The position numbers and the translations under genes are program-made. A DNA stretch of 18,368 bases from an uncultured Acetatifactor sp. (GTDB lineage: Bacteria > Bacillota > Clostridia > Lachnospirales > Lachnospiraceae), in NCBI GenBank assembly GCA_910580225.1, contig CAJTXE010000007.1, positions 1 to 18,368 of the forward strand, in the 5' to 3' direction. Under the pieces are notes generated by a model, which was not told where the DNA came from, did not search any database, and worked only from the letters and a program-made list of their open reading frames with translations. Below are positions 1-7,620 of the stretch, piece after piece (within the stretch, counting starts at the first letter, position 1; every line of letters starts with the position of its first letter).

Positions 1-55
1 AACCCGTGATCTATTGATTACGAATCAATCGCTCTACCAACTGAGCCACAGAAGC
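1..55 (-). tRNA. tRNA-Thr (anticodon CGU), 5' part; 3' end cut by the window edge
   Basis: Read on the minus strand from 55, the sequence has a 7-base acceptor strand GCTTCTG, a D arm GCTC-AGTTGGTA-GAGC, and an anticodon arm ATTGA-TTCGTAA-TCAAT. The 7-base anticodon loop has CGT at positions 34-36, which reads the Thr codon ACG. A variable loop and the first half of the T arm (ACGGG-TT) follow before the window ends. The closing acceptor strand and any CCA are not visible. Its promoter lies at 120-148. Confidence 0.93.
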
Positions 56-119
56 ATATTTCTTTTCTAAGGAACCCATGCGACCGCCTTTTACCTCTCC
101 TGCATCGCAACTGAATGTT

Positions 120-148
120 ATTATACAAGACTTTTTTATTTTTTTCAA
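120..148 (-). promoter_or_regulatory. Sigma-A type promoter of the tRNA-Thr gene
   Basis: On the minus strand, TTGAAA (143-148) is followed after exactly 17 bases by TATAAT (120-125). The spacer is A-rich. The predicted start is about 55-60 bases before the mature tRNA end at 55, leaving a short 5' leader to be removed by RNase P. It stands back to back with the purC promoter. Confidence 0.75.
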
Positions 149-216
149 CCATTATTTTTATTTTTTTCTATTTTTCGTTTAAAAGGTTTGCTGTCTGCAA
201 TTTAAACAAAATATAC

Positions 217-244
217 TTGCTTATTACGGCTTATCCGCTATAAT
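217..244 (+). promoter_or_regulatory. Likely promoter of purC
   Basis: A perfect -10 box TATAAT lies at 239-244. The best -35 candidate is TTGCTT at 217-222 with 16 bp spacing; it matches the consensus only in TTG. The start would be near 251, giving a leader of about 40 bases. I see no purine riboswitch or obvious operator in the leader. Confidence 0.6.
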
Positions 245-290
245 AAGAAATAAGCAACATGACCATAAATAACCAGTGAGGAGATTGAAG

Positions 291-1169
291 ATGAGCATTC
301 AGGAATTTAAGCCCGTGAAAGAGGGCAAGGTACGTGAAATTTATGAGAACGGCGATACCCTGATCATGGTGGCCACGGACCGGATCAGCTGTTTCGACGT
401 GGTCCTGGGCAATCAGGTCAGCAAGAAAGGCACTGTCCTGACCCAGATGTCCCGGTTCTGGTTTGATATGACGAAGGATATTCTGCCGAACCACATGATT
501 TCCGTAGATATGAAAGATATGCCGGAATTTTTTCAGACCAAAGAATTCGAAGGGAAAAGCATGCTTTGCCGAAAACTGAATATCCTTCCGGTGGAATGCA
601 TTGTCCGGGGGTACATCACTGGCAGCGGCTGGGCCAGTTATCAGAAGGATGGTACAGTCTGTGGTATCCGTCTGCCGGAAGGCCTGAAAGAAGCAGACAA
701 GCTGCCGGAACCCATCTACACTCCCTCCACTAAGGCGGAAATCGGCGACCATGACGAGAATATTTCGTTTGAGCAGAGTGTGGATTATCTGGAGACCCGC
801 TTCCCTGGAAAAGGCCGGGAATATGCGGAGAAACTACGCGATTATACCCTTGCATTGTATAAAAAATGCGCCGCATATGCCCTGGAGAAAGGCATTATCA
901 TCGCAGATACCAAGTTTGAATTCGGCCTGGATGAGAAAGGCAATATCGTACTGGCTGATGAAATGCTGACTCCTGACAGCTCCCGTTTTTGGCCGGCAGA
1001 AAATTATGAGCCGGGTCATGGACAGCCCTCTTTCGACAAGCAGTTCGCCAGAGATTGGCTGAAGGCAAATCCCGGAAATAATTGGATCCTGCCGGAAGAC
1101 GTGGTTCAGAAGACCATCGAAAAATACCACCAGGCCTATGAACTTCTTACCGGGACTTCGATCAGATAA
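291..1169 (+). CDS. purC: Phosphoribosylaminoimidazole-succinocarboxamide synthase (SAICAR synthetase)
   Basis: This enzyme makes SAICAR from CAIR and aspartate with ATP, a middle step of IMP synthesis in the cytoplasm. The protein is 292 residues, longer than the roughly 240 residues of the B. subtilis and E. coli enzymes and closer to the longer PurC class. Visible signatures are the N-terminal KEGKVREIYE, VECIVRGYITGSGW near residue 103-116, and ADTKFEFG near 206-213. An in-frame GTG at 276 would give 297 residues, but it overlaps the ribosome binding site GAGGAG (279-284), so ATG at 291 is the better start. It has its own promoter (217-244) and ends at a strong hairpin (1246-1283), so it appears to be transcribed alone. 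The other pur genes in the window are on the opposite strand. Confidence 0.97.
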   Translation: MSIQEFKPVKEGKVREIYENGDTLIMVATDRISCFDVVLGNQVSKKGTVLTQMSRFWFDMTKDILPNHMISVDMKDMPEFFQTKEFEGKSMLCRKLNILPVECIVRGYITGSGWASYQKDGTVCGIRLPEGLKEADKLPEPIYTPSTKAEIGDHDENISFEQSVDYLETRFPGKGREYAEKLRDYTLALYKKCAAYALEKGIIIADTKFEFGLDEKGNIVLADEMLTPDSSRFWPAENYEPGHGQPSFDKQFARDWLKANPGNNWILPEDVVQKTIEKYHQAYELLTGTSIR

Positions 1170-1245
1170 GTCCCTCTTTCGACTGCATCGAACTGCCTCC
1201 ATAGCCCACCCCCACTGCGGGTCCGGGCAAAATATATAAAATATT

Positions 1246-1283
1246 GACCCCCTGGAACCTTTTTACACCTATTCCAGGGGGTC
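1246..1283. terminator. Hairpin terminator between the converging purC and acyltransferase genes
   Basis: GACCCCCTGGAA (1246-1257) and TTCCAGGGGGTC (1272-1283) form a perfect 12 bp stem around a 14-base loop. The T-rich tail is clearer for minus-strand transcripts, where the stem is followed by AATATTTTATATATTTT. It therefore suits the acyltransferase gene best, but it can stop purC transcripts too. Confidence 0.82.
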
Positions 1284-1339
1284 TTCATGCAATACTCTGT
1301 TCTGCTGCAGGAATAGCTTTGTCAAATTACACTGTTCTG

Positions 1340-2062
1340 CTAAGCTCTTCTTCTCAGATGTCCCTCAATATCTGCTGCAATCCGGGATTTTACCAGTTCC
1401 GCAATTTCCCCTGTGCGCATCCCTTTATACTCCTCAAACCCAATGGGCTGGAGAAAATGCACATATGTCCGGACTTTTCGCAGCGAATTCACGCTGAAGG
1501 GCTTGTAGGAATCGATGATGGCCACCGGCACAATGGGAGCTTTCGCCCAAACAGCACATTTAAAGGCACCCGGCATAAATTCCTGCAGTTCATTCTTATT
1601 GTGGTCATATCCCCCTTCCGGAAAAATGATGTACCGCCTTCCCTCTCTGACTTCTCCGGCAATATCCATAATGGTCTTCATCTGCTTCTTCATATCCCGT
1701 TTATCCAGTCTGCTGCCCTGCACCAGATCGATAAAGGTATCCGTAATGGGCAGTCTGGATCGATAGGCATCAATGACAATGGTACAGGGCTTCGGATGAA
1801 CGCTCATGATTCCAACGGTATCATATTTGCCCTGATGATTGGAATACATGATATAACCGCCCTCTTTCGGAAGAAGCTCCTGTCCCTGGCTCTTTGTCCG
1901 AATCCGGCCGTTATACATCATAATGGAAATACATCTTCTGGCCATGCGATAACGTCTCTCCTCTGAGAATTTTTCCCCATGCCGTTCAATATAACGAGCC
2001 TTACAGATGTAATATATGACAAAAGGACAAGAAATTACGACAACATATATTAACCTTAACAC
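1340..2062 (-). CDS. plsC: 1-acyl-sn-glycerol-3-phosphate acyltransferase (PlsC/LPLAT family)
   Basis: The family moves a fatty acyl group onto the 2-position of lysophosphatidic acid to make phosphatidic acid, at the inner face of the membrane. The protein is 240 residues. An N-terminal hydrophobic stretch (about residues 3-20) would anchor it. The catalytic HX4D motif is NHQGKYD (H76, D81), followed by GSRLDKRD near 117-124, FPEGGY at 147-152 and PIVPVAI near 176-182. This is the order of acyltransferase blocks I to IV, with Tyr where many relatives have Arg after the EGG. The start is a GTG at 2062, supported by AGGAGT eight bases upstream; a nearby ATG at 2069 is out of frame. It lies 127 bases after the PurF-like gene and may be transcribed with it. 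The acceptor substrate cannot be read from the sequence. Confidence 0.88.
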   Translation of the reverse strand: MLRLIYVVVISCPFVIYYICKARYIERHGEKFSEERRYRMARRCISIMMYNGRIRTKSQGQELLPKEGGYIMYSNHQGKYDTVGIMSVHPKPCTIVIDAYRSRLPITDTFIDLVQGSRLDKRDMKKQMKTIMDIAGEVREGRRYIIFPEGGYDHNKNELQEFMPGAFKCAVWAKAPIVPVAIIDSYKPFSVNSLRKVRTYVHFLQPIGFEEYKGMRTGEIAELVKSRIAADIEGHLRRRA

Positions 2063-2189
2063 AATCCATCACTCCTAAGCCGCACTTCCTGAATTACGAC
2101 TCTCCGAATTCTCTTTCGGACTTTGCCACATAACAATAGTATAAATCAAAACGGATTTTCGAAACTTAAAAGGCGCTTTTGATCATTCG

Positions 2190-3599
2190 TTACGACTCCC
2201 TGCCATCCCAACAGTAAGTACAGAGTTTGCTTCTGTCAATGCCTACAGAGGCAATCATATCGTCCAGTCTGTGGTAACGCAGCGTGGTAAAATTCAGTTT
2301 CTTTCCGATTCGCTCCAGCATCTCCCTGTACTCGGACGTGTCCGGATCCACATAATATTTCAAGTCAATCTGCCTTCCTTCCTGCTCCATTTCCTTCAGG
2401 ACTCTCCTGGCAATGAGATCCATCTCAGAAGTGGATCTGGAAAAATTCAGATATTTACAGCCGAAAAGCAAGGGAGGGCATGCCGGCCGGATATGCACTT
2501 CCTTGGCACCACTCTGATAGAGGAATTCCGTGGTCTCCCGAAGCTGGGTTCCCCTGACAATGGAATCGTCTATCAACAGCAGGCTTTTATCCCGGATGAG
2601 TTCCTGCACCGGAATCAGTTTCATCTTGGCAATCAGATTTCGCTGAGTCTGAATTACCGGCATAAAGGAACGAGGCCAGGTAGGCGTGTACTTGATAAAA
2701 GGCCTGGAAAAAGGAACCCCTGAACGGTTGGCATAACCGATGGCATGGGCAATACCTGAGTCCGGAACTCCTGCCACGGTATCTGGCGTCACATCATCTC
2801 TTTCGGCCAACAATGCACCGCATTTATACCGCATGGATTCCACACTGATTCCTTCATAAGAGGAAGTGGGATATCCATAGTACACCCACAAAAAAGTACA
2901 GATCTTCATATCTTTTCCCGGTTGCACCAGTGTATGTACAGCCTCAGGTGTCACCACTGCAACCTCACCGGGTCCCAATTCCCTGTGAAATACAAATCCC
3001 AGATTCAAATAGGCAAAACTCTCAAAGGACACACAATAAGCCCCATCCTTTTTTCCGATGGATACAGGAGTTCTGCCGAATCGGTCTCTGGCAGCATAAA
3101 TTCCCTTCTCTGTCATCACAAGTATGGTCATAGAGCCATCTATCACTTCCTGGGCATATCGGATTCCCTCTACCAGATTATCCTTCTGGTCCAGAAGAGA
3201 AGCAACCAGTTCCGTTGCGTTGATATCTCCACCGCTCATCTCCAGAAAATGACCGTGGCCTCCCAGGAACAGTTCTCTGGTCAGCTGTTCGCTGTTATTG
3301 ATTCTCCCCACGGTGGTAATAGCATAAGTTCCGTGATGAGAACGAACCATCAGGGGCTGTGGCTCGAAATCCGAAATGCAGCCGATACCCAGATTCCCCT
3401 CCATTTTGTTCACATCCTTGTCGAACTTAGTGCGGAAAGGGGCGTTTTCGATATTGTGAATGGCCCGGTCAAATCCCCTGTCCCTGCTGTAAACTACCAT
3501 GCCTGCACGCCTGGTTCCCAGATGGGAATGATAATCTGTTCCGAAATATAAGTCAAATACACAGTCTTCCTTAGATGCTACGCCAAAAAATCCTCCCAT
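2190..3599 (-). CDS. PurF-like amidophosphoribosyltransferase paralogue lacking the glutaminase active-site residues
   Basis: True PurF uses an N-terminal cysteine to take ammonia from glutamine and a phosphoribosyltransferase domain to put it on PRPP. This 469-residue protein has the full two-domain length, but starts MGGFFG where PurF has (M)CG(I/V)FG, so the nucleophile is Gly. The GH.RYST segment with its glutamine-binding Arg is replaced by GIGCISDF (71-78), and the HNGN oxyanion segment by TVGRIN (96-101). The C-terminal domain keeps the PRPP loop LLIDDSIVRGT (341-351) and GVPDSG (277-282). Four cysteines (234, 381, 460, 463) match the spacing and local sequence of the 4Fe-4S ligands in B. 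subtilis PurF. AGGAGG lies 5 bases before the ATG. It sits between purB and plsC on the same strand. It is probably annotated as purF automatically. It may use free ammonia, make another product, or regulate; a normal purF should exist elsewhere. Confidence 0.88.
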   Translation of the reverse strand: MGGFFGVASKEDCVFDLYFGTDYHSHLGTRRAGMVVYSRDRGFDRAIHNIENAPFRTKFDKDVNKMEGNLGIGCISDFEPQPLMVRSHHGTYAITTVGRINNSEQLTRELFLGGHGHFLEMSGGDINATELVASLLDQKDNLVEGIRYAQEVIDGSMTILVMTEKGIYAARDRFGRTPVSIGKKDGAYCVSFESFAYLNLGFVFHRELGPGEVAVVTPEAVHTLVQPGKDMKICTFLWVYYGYPTSSYEGISVESMRYKCGALLAERDDVTPDTVAGVPDSGIAHAIGYANRSGVPFSRPFIKYTPTWPRSFMPVIQTQRNLIAKMKLIPVQELIRDKSLLLIDDSIVRGTQLRETTEFLYQSGAKEVHIRPACPPLLFGCKYLNFSRSTSEMDLIARRVLKEMEQEGRQIDLKYYVDPDTSEYREMLERIGKKLNFTTLRYHRLDDMIASVGIDRSKLCTYCWDGRES

Positions 3600-3751
3600 T
3601 TGTGCCTCCTATTCCAGATTTGCAAACGCCCGCCCTTATTACTTTATAAGTATAGAATTTCCTGCCATGTAGATATTGCGTCCAGAAATCCTATGAGTAA
3701 CGGACAAGTGTATGCTGTTTTGTTTTCGCAATACGAACATCTGTTTTATAT

Positions 3752-5203
3752 TTATACCGTGATCTCTGCCCTGACACCCAGTAAATCTCGGTTCTGCTCC
3801 AGTACCGGGCGGATTACATCCCTCAGGAAGGCTTCCACCTGTTCTTTGGAGCGGCCTGTGTACCTGGCAGGATCCATTGTCTCCTGCAGTTCCTCCAGAT
3901 CCATAGGGAAGACAGGGTCTGCAGCAATGAGTTCCAGAAGGTTATTCTCCCTGCCTTCGACCTTCACATTCCGTCCGGCTTCCATGGAAAGCTCACGGAT
4001 GCGCTCATGCAGTTCCTGGCGATTTCCGCCCAGTTTCACGGCATCCATCATAATGTTTTCCGTGGCCATGAACGGAAGTTCACTTAACAGACGCTTTTCT
4101 ATAACTTTGGGATACACAACCAGGCCGTCTACCACATTCAGGCACAGATCCAGAATGCCGTCCACCGCAAGAAATCCCTCAGGAATAGACAAACGTTTGT
4201 TCGCAGAATCGTCCAAAGTTCTCTCAAACCATTGAGTGGCGGAAGTAATAGCTGGATTCAGGGCATCAATCATCACATATCTGGCTAAGGATGCGATCCG
4301 TTCACTTCTCATGGGATTGCGTTTGTAGGCCATGGCCGAAGAGCCGATCTGGTTTTTCTCAAAAGGCTCCTCCACTTCCTTCAGGTGCTGCAGCAGACGG
4401 ATATCATTGCTCATCTTGTGGGCGGAAGCCGCAATACCTGCAAGCACATTGGCCACCCTGGTGTCAATTTTGCGGGAATATGTCTGACCGGATACGGGGA
4501 AGCATTTGTCAAACCCCATTTTATCCGCAATCATGGGATCAATTTTATCAATGGTTTGCTGGTCGCCGTCAAAAAGCTCCAGAAAAGAGGCCTGAGTCCC
4601 CGTGGTTCCCTTGGATCCCAACAATTTCAGGTTCCCCAATACATAATCCAAATCCTCCAGATCCAGGTAGAATTCCTGGAGCCAGAGAGATGCACGCTTT
4701 CCAACCGTGGTGGGCTGGGCCGGTTGAAAATGGGTAAAAGCAAGCGTAGGCTGGCCTTTATACCTCTCCGCAAAAGAAGCCAGTTCGGCAATTACATTCA
4801 CCAGTTTCTTCTTCAGAAGCCGGAGTCCTTCCCGCATCACAATAATATCTGTATTGTCCCCCACATAACAGGAAGTAGCTCCCAGATGAATGATGCCTGC
4901 TGCCTTGGGACATTGCTGCCCATAAGCATACACATGGCTCATAACATCATGGCGCACCTCTTTTTCCCTCGCCCTGGCCACCTCATAATTGATATCCTCG
5001 GCATGGGACTTCAACTCGTCGATCTGCTCCTGAGTGATAACTGGTTTTCCGTCTTTGCTCAGCCCCAGTTCTTTCTCCGTCTCTGCAAGTGCAATCCACA
5101 GTTTTCTCCAGGTGCGGAATTTCATATCAGGAGAAAAAATGTACTGCATCTCTTTACTGGCATAACGTTCGGACAAAGGACTTACATATCTGTCTGTGCT
5201 CAT
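3752..5203 (-). CDS. purB: Adenylosuccinate lyase
   Basis: This cytoplasmic enzyme releases fumarate twice in purine synthesis: SAICAR to AICAR, and adenylosuccinate to AMP. The protein has 483 residues, longer than the roughly 430-residue B. subtilis form and close to the animal-type length. The fumarase/aspartase signature SSAMAYKRNPMRSE is at 288-301 (Ala where many have Pro). THFQPAQPTT at 157-166 carries the catalytic His, and HLGATSCYVGDNTD is at 106-119. GGAG lies upstream of the ATG at 5203. The gene has its own promoter (5350-5378) and a roughly 140-base leader with a long inverted repeat. The PurF-like gene starts 152 bases downstream on the same strand. The product acts right after purC's product, so the two genes supply successive steps from opposite strands. 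Confidence 0.97.
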   Translation of the reverse strand: MSTDRYVSPLSERYASKEMQYIFSPDMKFRTWRKLWIALAETEKELGLSKDGKPVITQEQIDELKSHAEDINYEVARAREKEVRHDVMSHVYAYGQQCPKAAGIIHLGATSCYVGDNTDIIVMREGLRLLKKKLVNVIAELASFAERYKGQPTLAFTHFQPAQPTTVGKRASLWLQEFYLDLEDLDYVLGNLKLLGSKGTTGTQASFLELFDGDQQTIDKIDPMIADKMGFDKCFPVSGQTYSRKIDTRVANVLAGIAASAHKMSNDIRLLQHLKEVEEPFEKNQIGSSAMAYKRNPMRSERIASLARYVMIDALNPAITSATQWFERTLDDSANKRLSIPEGFLAVDGILDLCLNVVDGLVVYPKVIEKRLLSELPFMATENIMMDAVKLGGNRQELHERIRELSMEAGRNVKVEGRENNLLELIAADPVFPMDLEELQETMDPARYTGRSKEQVEAFLRDVIRPVLEQNRDLLGVRAEITV

Positions 5204-5238
5204 TCCTGCTCTCCTTTTCTGGAAATCAATATTTAACT

Positions 5239-5318
5239 CTATCGGAAGCCGTTTTGCAAATTCTGTACCATCATGACTGGAAATGCATTTTGAAAGCTTC
5301 GCCTTTTGTTTCCGATAG
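5239..5318 (-). promoter_or_regulatory. Structured 5' leader of purB, candidate cis-regulatory RNA
   Basis: In the purB leader, CTATCGGAA and TTCCGATAG (5310-5318 and 5239-5247) form a perfect 9 bp pairing that closes a 62-base interior holding small inverted segments (AAAG/CTTT, the AAATGCATTT palindrome). It lies between the promoter and the ribosome binding site. I do not recognise the purine, PRPP or other known riboswitch cores in it, so the ligand, if any, is unknown. Confidence 0.4.
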
Positions 5319-5349
5319 GCTGTATTTTGACAATTTATATCTGAAAGGT

Positions 5350-5378
5350 ATCATATCCTACAACGTTCCATTCGTCAA
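5350..5378 (-). promoter_or_regulatory. Promoter of purB
   Basis: TTGACG (5373-5378) and TATGAT (5350-5355) are separated by exactly 17 bases on the minus strand. The -35 box begins only six bases past the stop codon of the upstream gene (5385-5387). No terminator is seen between them, so purB may also receive read-through from the upstream operon. Confidence 0.78.
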
Positions 5379-5384
5379 CAGGTT

Positions 5385-6551
5385 TTATCCCGCTCCATAA
5401 TGTTCTACCATCTCCCTGACTTCAGACGCGTATTCCGGATATCGTTCTGCGATATCCATAATCTCCTTTCTGGCTGTATCTGACACATCATGATTATAAT
5501 CCATCTGTTTCCTTAAAGCCTGACGCCGAAGAATCAATTCATGACGGATTTCTACCATTTCCCGCTTGTCCAGAAGCGCTGCGGGCTGACTCAGCCATCT
5601 CTCCGGACTGGAGATACGATACCTGGACAATTCATGGACAAGCTGTCTGCGGTATTGTCCCGCCTTGGACTCCGCTTCCGCATATTCCCGCCGCTCCTCC
5701 TTTTCTTTCTGATACTTCTTCCAGAGACTATCCAGCGCAGCAGCACTGTTTGTGCTGTATTTCATACACAGATAATCTGTAAGATTTCGGTTGTTCACAT
5801 ACCGTATCTTCACCTTATTCTGCAGTTGAATCAGCTTGTTGCTGTCGATCTCCACCCTGCGCAGCTCCCTCTCTCCATTGGTGTATTTCGCCCAGCTCAC
5901 GGTCACAGCTACAGCCACCGTTCCTCCTGCAAGGAGGTATCCCAGCTTTGTATCCATTTGAAATCCAAACTGCAGAACCAGCAGCATCGCAATGCAGAGG
6001 ACAAATGCTGTCAGAAAAATGATGGAAATTCCTCTTAGATTATTCAGGATCGTCTCCAGTTCCTGTCTGCGAAATTCGTAGGCATGACGCTCCATATCCA
6101 GCCTTCTCAAATCATGCTTTACCTTTTCTCCATAGGCTTCGCATTCCTTCAGCTTCCCGATTCCTTCCTGGATTTCCGATTCCTGCTCCCTCAGACGATA
6201 ATAGTCTGCATCCGTCATACGGTTTTTCTTCCCGCGGTATTTATCGCCCTCCTGCTCCATTGTCATCAGCCTGCCGGCGATACCATTTAGTTCTTCCCGT
6301 TCTTTCTCCGGCAATGCCTCAATTTCTTCTATATCAGTCAGATAAGAAGTAATGAGTGAGTACTCGCCGGTCAGAAGATTCAGTTCCCTGGCCGCCTCCC
6401 CCATCTGTTCCAGACAGCCTGTAATATACCTGCTCCGCTGCTCCGCATCACTGAAATCCACATGATCTCTCTCATAGACTACTTTTTCCCAGTCATCGTT
6501 GCTGCTCTCACTCAGTTTTCTTTTCCTGAATATTTTTGATAAGAATCCCAT
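5385..6551 (-). CDS. Coiled-coil membrane protein of unknown function, last gene of the Hsp70-like/DUF5717 operon
   Basis: I do not recognise a named domain in this 388-residue protein. A basic N-terminus (LSKIFRKRK) leads into a highly charged helical region rich in Glu and Lys (about 30-170). Two hydrophobic segments follow (about 174-196 and 203-221) with a short turn, so both long arms should lie on the same side of the membrane, most likely the cytoplasm. The second arm (about 225-388) is again charged and helical. No signal peptide or catalytic motif is visible. AAGGAG stands 10 bases before the ATG. It follows the small helical-repeat gene after a 221-base gap that holds a nested inverted repeat. 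By position it could be the membrane anchor of the complex proposed for this operon; that is inference. Confidence 0.8.
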   Translation of the reverse strand: MGFLSKIFRKRKLSESSNDDWEKVVYERDHVDFSDAEQRSRYITGCLEQMGEAARELNLLTGEYSLITSYLTDIEEIEALPEKEREELNGIAGRLMTMEQEGDKYRGKKNRMTDADYYRLREQESEIQEGIGKLKECEAYGEKVKHDLRRLDMERHAYEFRRQELETILNNLRGISIIFLTAFVLCIAMLLVLQFGFQMDTKLGYLLAGGTVAVAVTVSWAKYTNGERELRRVEIDSNKLIQLQNKVKIRYVNNRNLTDYLCMKYSTNSAAALDSLWKKYQKEKEERREYAEAESKAGQYRRQLVHELSRYRISSPERWLSQPAALLDKREMVEIRHELILRRQALRKQMDYNHDVSDTARKEIMDIAERYPEYASEVREMVEHYGAG

Positions 6552-6595
6552 TCGCTATTGCTCCTTTTTGTCTGCCTCTCCAGTATCCAGCCTTA

Positions 6596-6707
6596 CCAGT
6601 ACACCGCTGCATTCATACCCAAGTAATCAATACTTGATATCCGCACCAAGACAAGGCGGCGGTATGTGATACAGCGGACACGCCTGCCGACAACAACGCA
6701 GTACTGG
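6596..6707. repeat. Nested inverted repeat of 112 bases in the intergenic gap
   Basis: Three layers of inverted repeats are nested. The outer pair is CCAGTAC (6596-6602) and GTACTGG (6701-6707). The middle pair is CCGCTGCATTCATACC (6604-6619) and its imperfect complement at 6661-6677. The inner pair is a perfect CAAGTA/TACTTG (6620-6636). The rest of the 221-base gap (6552-6772) holds only the ribosome binding site of the next gene. It could be a small non-coding mobile repeat or a structured mRNA segment; no T tract supports a terminator. Confidence 0.5.
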
Positions 6708-6772
6708 GGTGGACAACAAGTGCTGATTCCATAAGGATTCATGCAATGCAGGAATGAATTTTCAACCACGCT

Positions 6773-7615
6773 CTAGCAACAGCGGTAACTGTCCTTCAGA
6801 GCCTGTATCAAACATTCATTTTCCTCCTGGTACTTTTGCCTGTCACGCGTTTTAAGTTCTCTCCTGTTGTACAGCAACAGGTAATCCGGCTGTTGTTCCC
6901 ATTCCTCAGATGCCTTTTTGTAAATTTCCTCCAGCTCCAGAGTCTGGGGATACCACTCTTTACATTCAGCAGCAAAATCCACATATACTTGTCCCGGAAG
7001 CAGCATCCGTTTTGCTGCCAGGTAGTCCACACAATAGTTCTCATCTCCGCTCAGTTCATAGGCCCTGCCGAAGCAAACCGCAGCCCCTTCATAAAGCATC
7101 AGCCCTGCGTAAGCCACTCCCTTATTATGCCAGACTTTTGCCAGAAAATCCGGAGCGGGCAATGCTTCCCCGCTCTTTTCCCCGGACTGCCAACTCTGCA
7201 GCAATTCATCATATCCCCGCAATGCAGAACGATATTTCTTCTTTCTGACCAGATAATCAATCTGGTTTTTACGCTTTTCCATACCGTTTAAACCCGCCCC
7301 CTGCTTCAGCGCCTGTTCTGTATCCCGAATAGCATCCTCATCATAGAATCCCACATACCGTAGAATCGCAACCGCAAATTCGCTAAGCTGCCCACGCCTA
7401 TGCACCAGAGGATACAGTTTGGCCGCAAGTTCCACCAGTCCGCACTCATGTTCGATCCAATCCAGCAGATTATCATCCAGAAAGGTGAAATCCAGGAGAA
7501 AAGCATTTTCTCTGATACAGTAGCAGAGTTCTTCCATACTGAAGACATGAATCTCCAGTCCTCTGATCCGGTATGGCTCTTTTGCGTAATTTCCAACACT
7601 GACACTGATGCGCAT
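6773..7615 (-). CDS. Small helical-repeat protein of unknown function in the Hsp70-like/DUF5717 operon
   Basis: The protein is 280 residues if it starts at ATG 7615 (MRISVSVGNY), which is preceded by GGGGG at a suitable distance. An earlier ATG at 7630 would add five residues and overlap the upstream stop codon by 10 bases. The N-terminal part is a compact mixed region with many acidic and hydrophobic residues. The middle (roughly 125-215) looks like tetratricopeptide-type helices: alternating charged helices with WHNKGVAYAGLMLYEGAAVCF matching the usual A-helix pattern of small residues at fixed steps. No signal peptide or membrane segment is seen. The gene is translationally coupled to the Hsp70-like gene. 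A role as adaptor or co-chaperone is plausible from context but unproven. Confidence 0.8.
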   Translation of the reverse strand: MRISVSVGNYAKEPYRIRGLEIHVFSMEELCYCIRENAFLLDFTFLDDNLLDWIEHECGLVELAAKLYPLVHRRGQLSEFAVAILRYVGFYDEDAIRDTEQALKQGAGLNGMEKRKNQIDYLVRKKKYRSALRGYDELLQSWQSGEKSGEALPAPDFLAKVWHNKGVAYAGLMLYEGAAVCFGRAYELSGDENYCVDYLAAKRMLLPGQVYVDFAAECKEWYPQTLELEEIYKKASEEWEQQPDYLLLYNRRELKTRDRQKYQEENECLIQALKDSYRCC

Positions 7616-7620
7616 TCCGT

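Noticed and set aside
276..290. GTG at 276 as the start of purC
   Set aside because: It overlaps the GAGGAG ribosome binding site that serves ATG 291, and no site is seen before it.
2138..2143. TATACT as the -10 box of an acyltransferase promoter
   Set aside because: The -10 box is good, but no acceptable -35 box stands 16-18 bases upstream. The acyltransferase gene may be transcribed from the PurF-like gene instead.
3649..3654. TATACT between purB and the PurF-like gene as a promoter
   Set aside because: No -35 box at a proper distance. I see no other clear signal in this 152-base gap except the ribosome binding site of the PurF-like gene.
4385..5236. Long plus-strand open frame of 283 codons opposite purB
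   Set aside because: It lies antisense to an unmistakable purB, has no ribosome binding site or recognisable domain, and its composition follows from the codon pattern of the other strand. The same holds for the plus-strand frames opposite the PurF-like, acyltransferase and DUF5717-like genes.
5204..5384. Known purine riboswitch before purB
   Set aside because: The leader is structured, but I find no three-way junction core or conserved loop sequences of the guanine/adenine class.
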